DNA of 64,000 nt. Origin: DATCIH01 sp036507955 (GTDB lineage: Bacteria > Bacillota > Clostridia > Clostridiales > Clostridiaceae). How positions within the stretch are numbered: position 1 is the first letter of the stretch; the number at the start of each line of letters is the position of its first letter. Shown piece after piece: positions 36,977 to 46,782 of this stretch. The translations under genes were made by a program, and so were the position numbers. Where the stretch lies: NCBI GenBank assembly GCA_036507955.1, contig DATCIH010000116.1, positions 1 to 64,000 of the forward strand. The letters are read 5' to 3'. Below the pieces are notes generated by a model. The model had not been told where the DNA came from and did no database searches. It saw only the letters and a program-made list of their open reading frames with translations.

Positions 36977-36997
36977 GACTTGATACATTTCTATAAG

Positions 36998-37033
36998 TCT
37001 TCAAGGAGTGAAAATTAATTCACTCTTTGAAGA
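36998..37033 (+). terminator. Intercistronic hairpin after the binding-protein gene
   Basis: A 15-bp inverted repeat (36998-37012 with 37019-37033, one mismatch) is followed by T-rich sequence. Its position is equivalent to the hairpin at 27567-27605 in the other transporter operon. Confidence 0.7.
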
Positions 37034-37069
37034 TTATTTTATTATCGAAAGTAGGTGGAGGTAAATACT

Positions 37070-37975
37070 ATGATAAAATCAAATAGAAGGAAGACTATTC
37101 AATGGAGTTTATATTTAATGCTATTGCCAGCATTCATCATAGCTCTCATTTATAATTATGGACCTCTCTTTGGTCTTGCTGCAGCATTTGAAAAGTTTGA
37201 TACTGCAAAGGGTATATTCCATTCCCAATGGGTAGGTCTTGAAAATTTTATTTATATTTTTAAATATCCAAATTTCACTAAAATAATTTTTAACACTTTC
37301 TATATTGCCTCTATGAAAATTGTTGCTAGTTTTATGTTTCCTATATTTATAGCTTTATTGTTAAGTGAAATCCAAAATCTTCGTCTAAAAAAAAGTATTC
37401 AAACATTGATATACCTTCCACATTTTATTTCGTGGGTAATAATAAGTGCAATTCTAATTGATGTTCTTTCACCTTCAACCGGAGTTGTTAATACTTTATT
37501 GTCTTTTGTGGGAGTTAAACCGATTTACTTTTTAGGAGAACCAAAGGTATTCCCCTATTTACTTGTAGCATCTGATGTATGGAAGGAATTCGGATTTGGA
37601 ACTGTTGTATACCTAGCAGCTTTAACAGGAATAGATCCAAGTTTATATGAAGCAGCTAATGTAGATGGTGCAAGTAGATTTCAGCGTATTTGGCATATAA
37701 GCGTACCAGGTATAGTTCCAATTATGGTTTTACTTGGCACCTTAAGCTTAGGATCAGTATTAAATGCTGGATTTGACCAAGTGTTTAATCTTTATAACCC
37801 TCTTGTATACTCAACAGGTGATATACTTGATACCCTTACTTATAGGTTAGGTATTGTTGATGCTCAATATGATCTTGCTACAGCTATAGGACTTTTTAAA
37901 TCCTTAGTATCCTTAGTAATGGTATCAACGTCTTACTATTTAGCATATAAAGTTGCTGACTATAGAATATTTTAG
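37070..37975 (+). CDS. Carbohydrate ABC permease, LplB type
   Basis: A 301-residue CUT1 permease. LYLMLLPAFIIALIYNYGPL is the first helix, and LYEAANVDGASRFQRIWHIS the coupling loop. The C-terminal helix ends YLAYKVADYRIF. ATG 37070, preceded by GGTGGAGGT, is preferred to the GTG at 37055 that overlaps the ribosome-binding site. It is the partner of the next gene; the ATPase must come from elsewhere in the genome. Confidence 0.92.
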   Translation: MIKSNRRKTIQWSLYLMLLPAFIIALIYNYGPLFGLAAAFEKFDTAKGIFHSQWVGLENFIYIFKYPNFTKIIFNTFYIASMKIVASFMFPIFIALLLSEIQNLRLKKSIQTLIYLPHFISWVIISAILIDVLSPSTGVVNTLLSFVGVKPIYFLGEPKVFPYLLVASDVWKEFGFGTVVYLAALTGIDPSLYEAANVDGASRFQRIWHISVPGIVPIMVLLGTLSLGSVLNAGFDQVFNLYNPLVYSTGDILDTLTYRLGIVDAQYDLATAIGLFKSLVSLVMVSTSYYLAYKVADYRIF

Positions 37976-37991
37976 GGAGAGATGATAAGCT

Positions 37992-38870
37992 ATGAAGAAG
38001 TTTAAAAAAGAAATTTTCTTTGATGTATTTAATCACATTTTTTTAATTGCGATTGCGCTTGCATGTGTATTACCCTTTGTTCATGTAGCAGCTATATCAT
38101 TTAGCTCAAGTGCAGCAGCTACTTCTGGAGCAGTAAAACTATGGCCCGTGGACTTCAATTTGGACTCCTATATTTATGCATTTGGAAAATCAGAATTCCT
38201 CAATGCTTTTAAGAATTCTATCTTTAGGGTGTTATTAGGGGTTTCTCTTGATATGATACTTGTTATTCTAACAGCCTATCCCCTTTCCAAAAATAGCAAA
38301 GAGTTTCCAGGAAGAACTTATTTGGTATGGTTTTTTGTAATAACTATGTTTGTTAGTGGTGGCCTCATACCAAGTTATCTTATTGTAACAGCTACAGGGC
38401 TTAGAAATACTATATGGGCTTTGGTTATTCCAGGAACTGTGAATGCATTTAATATAACAGTATTACTCAATTTCTTTAGACAACTACCAAAAGAATTTGA
38501 TGAAGCGGCCTTACTTGATGGAGCAAATCAATGGCAAGTATTGTTTTACATCTATATACCATTATCTGTTCCCTGTTTAGTAACCTTAGTAATCTTTGTA
38601 ACCGTAGGACATTGGAATGAATGGTTTAGTGCATTAATATATATGGATTCCCCTGCCAAATATCCACTTCAAACATATTTACAGACTTTAGTTATTACTC
38701 CAAATTTTGATTCTGCTAACCCAGATCAAATCAAGGAATTGGCAAATATTAGTAGTAGGACATATAACGCAGCTCAAATAATGATTGCAACCTTACCAAT
38801 TCTTTGTATCTATCCGTCTTTACAAAAGTATTTTGTAAAGGGTCTTACATTAGGAGGACTTAAAGGATAG
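37992..38870 (+). CDS. Carbohydrate ABC permease, LplC/YtcP type
   Basis: A 292-residue permease. The first helix includes FLIAIALACVLPFVHVAAIS. The coupling loop DEAALLDGANQWQVLFYIYI is canonical, and the end YLQKYFVKGLTLGGLKG is the LplC signature, matching the paralogue at 25650-26549 almost exactly. It starts 16 bp after the LplB-type gene. Confidence 0.92.
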   Translation: MKKFKKEIFFDVFNHIFLIAIALACVLPFVHVAAISFSSSAAATSGAVKLWPVDFNLDSYIYAFGKSEFLNAFKNSIFRVLLGVSLDMILVILTAYPLSKNSKEFPGRTYLVWFFVITMFVSGGLIPSYLIVTATGLRNTIWALVIPGTVNAFNITVLLNFFRQLPKEFDEAALLDGANQWQVLFYIYIPLSVPCLVTLVIFVTVGHWNEWFSALIYMDSPAKYPLQTYLQTLVITPNFDSANPDQIKELANISSRTYNAAQIMIATLPILCIYPSLQKYFVKGLTLGGLKG

Positions 38871-38902
38871 TAAGGTTAAATAAATATATAAGGAGATGCA
38901 TC

Positions 38903-40522
38903 ATGTATCGGTTGCTAATTGTAGAAGATGAGGAAATAGAAAGAGAAGGACTGAGGAATCTAATTGATTGGGATAGCCTAGGCATAATAGTTATAGGTGC
39001 TGTAGAAAGCGGTGAAGAAGCCCTCGAATATATTGTTAATGACAAAGTGGATATATTACTAACGGATATTAAGCTTATAGGAATTTCAGGTATTGATCTT
39101 GCACAAAAAGTATCTGCTATAAAGTCAAATATTAAAATTTTAATAGTAAGTTGCATGGAAGATTTCGACTATGCTAAAAAAGCTATTGAATTAGGCACAT
39201 ATGCTTATATATCCAAGCCTATCGATACTGATGAATTAAAGCATGCGATAACTAAAGTAACAGATGTATTTGCAAACGAAGAAAATGAGTTAATGCAAAT
39301 AAAAAGATTGGAAAAAATAGTAGAAAAAAGTATACCACTACTTAAGTCATATTTTCTAAATAACTTAATTGTTGGTAATCTTAATGAAAAAGAAGTTAGA
39401 GAAAATTTAGAGTATTTCAACATTAAAGTTTCTGATGGAACGTTTTTGATATTAATTACTGATATTGAAAGTTTCGAAAATATTATGGAGAACAAAGGTA
39501 TAGGTGAACGAAATCTTACAATTGTGAAAGTGTTGGAATGTATAAATAGTATTAAAACTAATTTAAATACTATTTCATTCCATGTGTCATCAGGAATGGT
39601 ATGTTCTATTTTAAATCCCAAGGACAATAGGGAAGATTTTTATGACGAATCTATAAGATTTGCAGAGGATATACAACAAAATGAAAATAGACTATGTAAC
39701 ATTAAAGTAACTATAGGAATAGGTAAAAAAGTAAATTTATTATCTGATATAAATGTTTCCTACAATAGCGCCATCAATGCAATTAATTTTAAATTCTTTA
39801 TGGGTTCAAACCAGATAATTAGTTACAAGGATACAAATATTCAACATAGTAAAAAGAACATTGAAGATATTTACAGTATTGAAAATACGATTCTATCTAG
39901 TATTCAATTATGTAATAAAGTAAACTTAGAAATATATATTAATAAGTTTTTTACTGAACTTGAGCATTATGCTTTAATATCAGATGTCTACATGAGGAAT
40001 CTATGCATTAGTTTGCTGTCTAAATGTTCAGTAATGCTTATAGATATGCACGAAAATTATGATGAAATAAATGGGGATGAATTTCTTATTTGGGATAAGC
40101 TTTTCAAATGCAATAATATAAATGATTTAAGGGTTTTGATTAATAATTTATTTAATGAGCTAATAGATTATTTGCTTACTAAACGGGATGGTTGTAATAA
40201 AAAAGTTGTGGGTAATATATTAAAGATTGTGAAAGATAGATATAATATGAAACTTACTCTATCAGATATCTCAAAAGAAATTAATTACTCGACAAATTAT
40301 ATTAGTATAATTTTTAAAAAAGAAACCGGAAAAAATTTTACTGATTACTTAATTAAATTCCGGATGGAAAAGGCTAAAAAAATGTTGAAAGATACTGACT
40401 TAAAGGTTTATGAGATTGGTAATACAGTTGGTTATAGAAATATATCCTACTTTTGCAATATTTTTAAGGATTTATATGGAGTGAGCCCAAATGAATATAA
40501 AGAAAAAATTAGAAAATCTTAA
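38903..40522 (+). CDS. YesN-type response regulator, AraC output
   Basis: A 539-residue regulator. The receiver domain has EDEEIEREG and phospho-acceptor Asp in ILLTDIKLIGISG. A long middle region follows, then a C-terminal AraC domain (KLTLSDISKEINYSTNYISI, then VYEIGNTVGYRNISYFCNIF). A strong AAGGAGATG site is present. It overlaps the kinase gene by 32 bp and follows the permeases by 32 bp, so it most likely regulates its own operon. Confidence 0.9.
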   Translation: MYRLLIVEDEEIEREGLRNLIDWDSLGIIVIGAVESGEEALEYIVNDKVDILLTDIKLIGISGIDLAQKVSAIKSNIKILIVSCMEDFDYAKKAIELGTYAYISKPIDTDELKHAITKVTDVFANEENELMQIKRLEKIVEKSIPLLKSYFLNNLIVGNLNEKEVRENLEYFNIKVSDGTFLILITDIESFENIMENKGIGERNLTIVKVLECINSIKTNLNTISFHVSSGMVCSILNPKDNREDFYDESIRFAEDIQQNENRLCNIKVTIGIGKKVNLLSDINVSYNSAINAINFKFFMGSNQIISYKDTNIQHSKKNIEDIYSIENTILSSIQLCNKVNLEIYINKFFTELEHYALISDVYMRNLCISLLSKCSVMLIDMHENYDEINGDEFLIWDKLFKCNNINDLRVLINNLFNELIDYLLTKRDGCNKKVVGNILKIVKDRYNMKLTLSDISKEINYSTNYISIIFKKETGKNFTDYLIKFRMEKAKKMLKDTDLKVYEIGNTVGYRNISYFCNIFKDLYGVSPNEYKEKIRKS

Positions 40523-42254
40523 TATAACTATGAAGCTTATGCTTTCATACATGGTTACTATCGTGACATGTATGATTATTACCAGTGTGTTTTATTATTT
40601 CAAAACTTCAAATTATATGGGTACCAGTACTCTTAAGTTATTAACCCAAGGGTTAGTACAAGCAAAAAACAATATTGATTATAAAGTTGATTTGTATAAT
40701 AGTTTTGAAAATACACTGTATTTAAATAATAATTTTCAAGAGCTCTTGTATTCTAAAAATAATGATATACTTGAAAAAAAGCGTGCACAGGACAATATAA
40801 TTAATTATTTATTATATACTTCTGGGAGTTATACGGATCTTTCAAAAATAACCTTATATGTTGATAATTATACAATTCCCTCTGATGATAATTATATTGC
40901 TTATATTGATTCTATATCCGATGAAAAATGGTATAAAACTATTATTGATAACGATGATTCTATACGTTGGATCTCCAATAAATCAAAAACAATACCAACA
41001 GAGGAAGAATTCTCGCTTGTAAGGCCATTAAGATATATGCCTTCAGATGATATTGTAGGGATTTTAAAAATAGATTTAAAAACCGATAAATTTTTTAATC
41101 AATTAAAAAAGACTACTGCAGGACAAAGCGGCTGGTTCGATGTAGTTGGTACTAGTGGCAATTTAATATATAGCAGCTTAGATTCATCAAATTCTAAAAT
41201 AGGAGATGGTGTGTTTTCAAAATACAAAAGCAAATTATATACTAATACTGAGAAACGATTATCTATAGCTTTAGAAGGAAAAAAATATATTACTATTTTT
41301 GATACCATAAATTACACTGGATGGAAAATTATTTATATTACACCTGAATCTGAATTCTATAGTGATATTAGAAATTTTCAGATAATTGTTATTATAGTAT
41401 TTTTTATTTGTACAACAATATTTCTTCTTTTAGCATGGTTTGTTGCAATTAAATCAACAAGGAAAATTAGGATATTATCCGAAAGTATGAAGCAGATAGA
41501 GAAGGGAAATTTTGATGCTTATATCCATAGTAAAGGAAATGATGAAGTTGATAAGCTTATCGAAGGCTTTAATGCTATGGCTAAAAATTTAAAATTACTT
41601 ATTGAAGAAGTTTTTACTTCCAAAATAAAAGAGAAGGAATTAGAACTTAATGCTCTTCAAGCACAAATCAAGCCACATTTCCTTTACAATACTCTTTCTT
41701 CTATAAGCTGGCTGGGTATGGAAGTTGGGAGTGATGAAATAACAAAAATATCAAATTCTCTTGCTAAGTTTTATAAATATTCTTTAAACAAAGGTAATAA
41801 TGTATTTAGAGTCAGAGATGAGATTGAATTAACTAAATCTTATCTGAGTATTCAATCCATGCGTTTTAAAAACAAGATTAATATCACATATGATATTAAT
41901 GATGAAGTGCTTGATCTATGTACTATAAAATTTATAGTTCAGCCCTTTATAGAAAACTCAATAATTCATGGTATGTGGGGAGATAAAAAAAATATTAATA
42001 TAAAACTAATTGTTAAGATTGAGGATAACAAAATAAAGTGGAAGATAATAGATGATGGAATCGGAATGTCAAAGGAAATGATAGCTAATATATTGAATGA
42101 TGATGACAAAGTTGTATCGGCTGGATATGGTATAGGAAATGTTGATAAAAGAATAAAGATATATTTCGATAATAGCTTTGGTGTAAAAGTTTATAGCAGA
42201 AGATGTGTTGGTACAACCATAATTATTTCAACTGGTATAAATGGGTTTAAATAA
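40491..42254 (+). CDS. YesM-type sensor histidine kinase
   Basis: A 587-residue membrane kinase. Helix 1 (MKLMLSYMVTIVTCMIITSV) spans residues about 14-33. An extracellular sensor domain of about 240 residues precedes helix 2 (IIVIIVFFICTTIFLLLAWF). HAMP and His_kinase domains follow, with phospho-accepting His in LQAQIKPHFLYNTLSS. The ATPase boxes are IENSIIHGMWG and DDGIGM. The ATG is preceded by GGAGTGAG inside the regulator gene, implying translational coupling. It is the partner of the YesN protein at 38903. Confidence 0.92.
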   Translation: MNIKKKLENLNITMKLMLSYMVTIVTCMIITSVFYYFKTSNYMGTSTLKLLTQGLVQAKNNIDYKVDLYNSFENTLYLNNNFQELLYSKNNDILEKKRAQDNIINYLLYTSGSYTDLSKITLYVDNYTIPSDDNYIAYIDSISDEKWYKTIIDNDDSIRWISNKSKTIPTEEEFSLVRPLRYMPSDDIVGILKIDLKTDKFFNQLKKTTAGQSGWFDVVGTSGNLIYSSLDSSNSKIGDGVFSKYKSKLYTNTEKRLSIALEGKKYITIFDTINYTGWKIIYITPESEFYSDIRNFQIIVIIVFFICTTIFLLLAWFVAIKSTRKIRILSESMKQIEKGNFDAYIHSKGNDEVDKLIEGFNAMAKNLKLLIEEVFTSKIKEKELELNALQAQIKPHFLYNTLSSISWLGMEVGSDEITKISNSLAKFYKYSLNKGNNVFRVRDEIELTKSYLSIQSMRFKNKINITYDINDEVLDLCTIKFIVQPFIENSIIHGMWGDKKNINIKLIVKIEDNKIKWKIIDDGIGMSKEMIANILNDDDKVVSAGYGIGNVDKRIKIYFDNSFGVKVYSRRCVGTTIIISTGINGFK

Positions 42255-42273
42255 TAGATAAAGGAGTATTTTT

Positions 42274-43893
42274 ATGAATATAGGTACAGCATATTATCCT
42301 GAATATAGAAATGAAATAGATTGGCCCGGTGATTTTGAGCTGATAAGAAATGCTGGTATTAAAAGGATTAGAATTGGAGAATTCGCATGGTCAAAAATCC
42401 AACCAGGCGAAGGTGTTTTTGATTTTGAATGGATGGATAGAAGTATTGAAATGGCAGGCAAATATGGAATAGGAGTGGTAATTGGGACTCCTACAGCAGT
42501 GCCTCCAATTTGGCTTGTGGAAAAGTATCCTGACGTACTTCCCGTTAATAATGAAGGTAGAAAAAGCGATTTTGGTGCTAGGCAACATCATTGTTTTAAT
42601 TCAGAGGATTATATTCATCACTCTGAAATGTTAGTTGAAGCATTAGCTAAACGGTATGGAAGCAATTCTAATGTGGTTGCTTGGCAAATAGATAATGAAC
42701 TTGGAGCGGAACAAAAAAGGTGCTTTTGTGATAACTGTAAAAAGAAATTTAAGCAGTTCCTTTTAGAAAAGTATAAAACCATTTCTGAATTGAATGCTAG
42801 ATGGGGTAATCATTTTTGGTCTGAGGATTACCAAAATTTTAATCAAATTAGGCTACCAGATAAATATGCCAGCGATTTGACAACCAAAAACCATCCAAGC
42901 TTAGAGTTAGAATTTTCAAGGTTCTCCTCTGATTCTATTATTGATTTTTGCATGAAGCAAGCAAACATAATAAGGAAGTACTCTATTAATCAAATTGTTA
43001 CAACTAATACTGATATGTTTGTATGGGGAGATAATCTAAATCTATATAAACTATATAGGGATTTAGACTTATGCGCGATAGATGTTTATTCTGATAAGCC
43101 TTATGAAATTGGGTTCTATTCTGACTTAGCAAGAAGCCTTAAGGGTTCTAATTTTTGGATGGGTGAGTTTAATTCAGCAAATAGTAATCTGAGCAATGAA
43201 ATGATGCAAGTAAAAAATTGTAGCTGTGAATGGTTTTTCCTATTCAAGTTTAACTCGTTTCCTTGGGGACAAGAGCAAGGAAATGGAGCACTTATTACAA
43301 TGACGGGTAAAACAACTGAAAATTATAATATTGTAAAAAGATGGTCAGAGGATAAAAAAGCACTTGATAATATACATAAAAATTCCAATTCAGTTGGAAT
43401 AATGTATGATTTTGATAGTTCCTGGACTTATACTATAGCATCCTGGGATACAGATGTAGAGAAAAAGCAAGTATACTCTAAATATTTAATTAACTGCCTA
43501 TACAAAAGTTTGTTTGAAGAAAATATACGAATTGAGTTTGTATTTACTAAGGACACGTTTGAAAAATTAAGCACTATTATACTACCATTTAAAGCAATAT
43601 ATGATCCCGATTTAGAAGAGGCTCTAATATTATTTGTACAGAATGGCGGATTACTTATTATAAACTCAGATTTTTTTATAAAAAATGAGGACAACGTATA
43701 CCTTACTAGTGTTCCAAAGATATATAAAATATTCTTTGGTGCAGAGCAAGATGATTTTGTTCTTGAGGAAAGAGGTCCAAGAGATATTATTATTAAGCAC
43801 GCCTCTGTATCTAAAGGTCAAGTATTAATGGTAAGAAATGATACAAATGTTCAGGAATGGAAAGAAATAATACATAAATACTGCTGCCTTTAA
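42274..43893 (+). CDS. GH42 beta-galactosidase, short form
   Basis: A 539-residue cytoplasmic enzyme. The TIM barrel starts IGTAYYPEYRNEIDWPGDFE. The acid/base is Glu142 in WQIDNELG and the probable nucleophile Glu298 in WMGEFNSAN. A Cys cluster (KRCFCDNCKKKF plus HHC) matches the GH42 structural zinc site. Typical GH42 enzymes have about 650-700 residues with a trimerisation domain and a C-terminal beta domain; here the final beta domain is missing. The last ~150 residues match the flavodoxin-like second domain. It lies 19 bp after the kinase, so the transporter imports its substrate, probably beta-galactosides. Confidence 0.88.
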   Translation: MNIGTAYYPEYRNEIDWPGDFELIRNAGIKRIRIGEFAWSKIQPGEGVFDFEWMDRSIEMAGKYGIGVVIGTPTAVPPIWLVEKYPDVLPVNNEGRKSDFGARQHHCFNSEDYIHHSEMLVEALAKRYGSNSNVVAWQIDNELGAEQKRCFCDNCKKKFKQFLLEKYKTISELNARWGNHFWSEDYQNFNQIRLPDKYASDLTTKNHPSLELEFSRFSSDSIIDFCMKQANIIRKYSINQIVTTNTDMFVWGDNLNLYKLYRDLDLCAIDVYSDKPYEIGFYSDLARSLKGSNFWMGEFNSANSNLSNEMMQVKNCSCEWFFLFKFNSFPWGQEQGNGALITMTGKTTENYNIVKRWSEDKKALDNIHKNSNSVGIMYDFDSSWTYTIASWDTDVEKKQVYSKYLINCLYKSLFEENIRIEFVFTKDTFEKLSTIILPFKAIYDPDLEEALILFVQNGGLLIINSDFFIKNEDNVYLTSVPKIYKIFFGAEQDDFVLEERGPRDIIIKHASVSKGQVLMVRNDTNVQEWKEIIHKYCCL

Positions 43894-43933
43894 TAGTATT
43901 GGAGGGTTAAGAAACGTATTTATAATGTAAAAG

Positions 43934-43970
43934 AGATACCTTTAAAACATAAATTGTTTTAAAGGTATCT
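43934..43970. terminator. Terminator between convergent genes
   Basis: A perfect 15-bp inverted repeat (43934-43948 with 43956-43970) with short T tracts after it closes the GH42 operon and, from the other side, the deacetylase gene. Confidence 0.75.
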
Positions 43971-43981
43971 TGTATTTTATT

Positions 43982-44812
43982 TCAGGCTAATTTTTTCAAC
44001 TCACCTGATTTGATTTCAACTGCTATCCCCTTTACTTCAATCCAAATTGATAAGGCAGAGGGATTATAAACAGTAGAGAGTTCAGATGAAAACTTTAAAT
44101 TCTCTAAAGCTTTAAGGTAATCAATTATTTCAATATTAGTTGCATACCAAATATCCTTGCCTTGGCTTATATATTCACAAAAGTTTTCAATAAGTTCCCA
44201 GTTTTTATCTACGTCAAATTCATAACTATGGCCCCATACATAGAATAGAGACAACGCATCAAATTTGGTATTAACAAAAGATTTCGCAAGTTCCATTAAT
44301 TTGGGATTTGAATGATGACAAGTTGGATTCCAAGTTAATGGGTTTTCTGGTAAACTAAAATTCGAATGTTGATTAACAGTCCTTGAGTATTCTACCCCTA
44401 AGGTTTCGAGCACTTCTATTACAGTATTATTATAAGTACCAAAGGGATATGCCATTCCTCTGATAGGACATTCAAACAACGCTTCTAAGTTCTTTTTATC
44501 CTCTAATACTTCCTCTATGATTAGCGCCTTTGGTAGATCCTCTAGATGAGGATGTGTTAAAGTATGTATGGCTATCTCATGCCCTTTATATAAGTCCAAA
44601 ATCTCATTTTCATTTGTGCGTTTTATAGTTACACCATTATTAACCCAGAAATTTTTATCACTTTGAAGACCTGAGTTAAGATTAAAAGTAGCTTTTAATG
44701 CATATTTGTTGAAAATTTTTACTAGTCTCTGGTCTTGGGTAATACCATCGTCATAACTAAGGGTAAGAGCTTTTTTATAGCCTTTTGGAAAAAGCTTTGT
44801 TATTTTTACCAC
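43982..44812 (-). CDS. Polysaccharide deacetylase (NodB domain, CE4-like)
   Basis: A 276-residue protein without signal peptide. ALTLSYDDGITQDQRL contains the NodB Asp pair, and EIAIHTLTHPHLEDLP the two metal-binding His. IRGMAYPFGTYNNTVIEVLE is the third motif. The start is GTG after GGAGGT. CE4 enzymes remove N- or O-acetyl groups from chitin, peptidoglycan or xylan. A cytoplasmic member next to GH42 and beta-helix genes probably acts on imported acetylated oligosaccharides, though this branch also includes proteins of unknown substrate. Confidence 0.82.
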   Translation of the reverse strand: MVKITKLFPKGYKKALTLSYDDGITQDQRLVKIFNKYALKATFNLNSGLQSDKNFWVNNGVTIKRTNENEILDLYKGHEIAIHTLTHPHLEDLPKALIIEEVLEDKKNLEALFECPIRGMAYPFGTYNNTVIEVLETLGVEYSRTVNQHSNFSLPENPLTWNPTCHHSNPKLMELAKSFVNTKFDALSLFYVWGHSYEFDVDKNWELIENFCEYISQGKDIWYATNIEIIDYLKALENLKFSSELSTVYNPSALSIWIEVKGIAVEIKSGELKKLA

Positions 44813-44918
44813 TTTGAATTACCTCCATAAAATGTATTATTTAATATATTAATTATATTTTAACACATAACCTCTAAAAATACGTTAATATATGCTACCT
44901 TTTATTAATATTGAGTCA

Positions 44919-44947
44919 TTGTAAGAAGTGATATTAAGCATTAAAAT
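44919..44947 (+). promoter_or_regulatory. Promoter of the beta-helix gene
   Basis: TTGTAA (44919-44924) and TAAAAT (44942-44947) are 17 bp apart, placing the transcription start at about 44954. Confidence 0.5.
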
Positions 44948-44954
44948 TATAGTG

Positions 44955-44968
44955 TGTAAACCATTACA
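44955..44968. promoter_or_regulatory. cre-like operator over the transcription start
   Basis: TGTAAACCATTACA matches the CcpA cre consensus at 13 of 14 positions (only the G of the central CG differs). It lies on the predicted start point, a typical repressing position. Confidence 0.5.
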
Positions 44969-44999
44969 TTGCTAATAAAAAAAATGGGAGGTTACGAAA

Positions 45000-46766
45000 A
45001 TGTTATTAGAAAAACTAATGGCTAGTTTGTTATTTACTACTACAATGTTCATGCCCGTTACATCTTGTCCTATTAGTTCAAGAGTAATAAAGACACCCCC
45101 AAATGCACTTTCAATTGTTAGTTATGGTGCTAAAGCAAATGACGCGATAGATGATTTCGATGCTATTAAAATGTGTATTGCAGCCGCTAAGGAGAAAGGT
45201 AAAGCAGTCTATATTCCAGAAGGAACTTTCATTTATAATGGTATTTTAACACTTGATGGTGTTGATATGACCGGAACTGGCTCAAAATCAATTTTGAATT
45301 GCATCAATATAGATGAACAATGTATCCTTTTAAAGGGAGACGGGGCTGACTTAAGCAAAATAAAACTGACAACTGTTCCAGTAGTAAAAAGGCTTTCTAC
45401 TGATGAAAGTGCAAGAGTTTTTGTACAAGGTGCCACCAATTTTACTATTAAGCATGTAGAAATTGATGGAGCATCATCAGTTGGTATTTTTAACACAGGT
45501 AAAAATGGTGTGATTAGTAACAATATCGTTAAAAATACACTAGCTGACGGTATACACAATACCGGTGGCACTGAGAACATTCTTATAGAAAATAATACCT
45601 GCATTGATAACGGAGACGACCAAATTGCCGTAGTATCTTATGAAAAAAATGGTGTAGTATCAAAGAATTTAACCATAAGAAATAATAATGTCTCAGGAGG
45701 ACATGCCCGTGGTATTACAATATCTGGTGGTTTAAACATAAAAATCGAAAACAATAAGATATCCGACACTATATCAGCAGGGATCTTCATTTCGTCAGAG
45801 GGTAGTTATAAGACATATGCAGTAACTAATCTTATTGTAAGAAACAACACAATTACCCGTGATACAACATCAGTTGCTAGTTCGGAAAAAGGTGGTATTA
45901 GACTACAAGCTACATACATGAACCCAAGCATACAAAACGCTTTGTTTGAAAATAATACAATAACCGATTCAGGAGACAATGGAATAATGATTGTGGGTTC
46001 AGCAAAAATATTCGCAACATTTAAAAACAATAAGATAGTAAATCCTAAAGGTTATGGTATTTACATATTGAAGATAGTAACTGGGGAAATTACTTTCTCG
46101 AACAATACTGTTAAAGGTTCTATAAAGGATCCCTTCTTCAATCAGGCATATTTAGCCACAATTACAAGTGACATGGTAAATTCTGCACCACCTGATGATG
46201 GTACGAATGCAATAGGTGAAGCTATAAAGGGTACCCCAGCAATTGACGGTATTGTAGATACTTTATGGGCCGGTTCAACTTTGCTTAAAATGGATGTACT
46301 TGGTGATGGAACAACAGGAACCTGCCGAGTAGCATGGGATGATAATGCATTGTATTATCTCTTTGAAATGAAGGACAGTACTCCAAATGCACTTGCAGTT
46401 AACGAGAATAATGACTCAATAGAATTATGGGTTGATGAGTTGAATTGTAAACTGGGAGCGATGCAACCTGATGATTACCAGTTGAGAGTGGATTTGAAGA
46501 ATGCTGTATCAACTAGTATGGTAGAACCTCTGGATCTTAATATTGTAAAAAGTGCAGTAACCACTGCTCAAGGTAGCTATATCGTTGAAGTTGCAGTACC
46601 TTTCAGGGTAATTACCCCAAAAGTTGGAGATGTTATAGGCTTCAACAGCACTGCTAACGATGACTCCAATGCAGATGGTAAACGTGATGCTTACATCAGC
46701 TGGATAGACAAAAATCTTCCTTACTGGGCAGATACCAGTGTGTATGGTTTAGTAATACTTAAATAA
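45000..46766 (+). CDS. Secreted beta-helix protein with C-terminal CBM9-like domain
   Basis: A 588-residue exported protein with signal peptide and possible lipobox PVTSC (Cys near residue 24). VSYGAKANDAIDDFDAIKMC is the entry of the pectate-lyase-3-type right-handed beta-helix. Many NNxI/NNTI turns (IENNTCIDNGDD, LTIRNNNVSGGH) run to about residue 395. The last ~190 residues (GTPAIDGIVDTLWAGSTLLK ... SIELWVDELNC) resemble a CBM9-type sugar-binding domain. It probably binds or cleaves cell-wall polysaccharide outside the cell; the reaction (lyase, hydrolase or epimerase) is not determinable. A GGGAGG site is present, and it is followed by an unknown gene 16 bp later. Confidence 0.82.
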   Translation: MLLEKLMASLLFTTTMFMPVTSCPISSRVIKTPPNALSIVSYGAKANDAIDDFDAIKMCIAAAKEKGKAVYIPEGTFIYNGILTLDGVDMTGTGSKSILNCINIDEQCILLKGDGADLSKIKLTTVPVVKRLSTDESARVFVQGATNFTIKHVEIDGASSVGIFNTGKNGVISNNIVKNTLADGIHNTGGTENILIENNTCIDNGDDQIAVVSYEKNGVVSKNLTIRNNNVSGGHARGITISGGLNIKIENNKISDTISAGIFISSEGSYKTYAVTNLIVRNNTITRDTTSVASSEKGGIRLQATYMNPSIQNALFENNTITDSGDNGIMIVGSAKIFATFKNNKIVNPKGYGIYILKIVTGEITFSNNTVKGSIKDPFFNQAYLATITSDMVNSAPPDDGTNAIGEAIKGTPAIDGIVDTLWAGSTLLKMDVLGDGTTGTCRVAWDDNALYYLFEMKDSTPNALAVNENNDSIELWVDELNCKLGAMQPDDYQLRVDLKNAVSTSMVEPLDLNIVKSAVTTAQGSYIVEVAVPFRVITPKVGDVIGFNSTANDDSNADGKRDAYISWIDKNLPYWADTSVYGLVILK

Positions 46767-46782
46767 ATGGAGGTTCGTAAAG

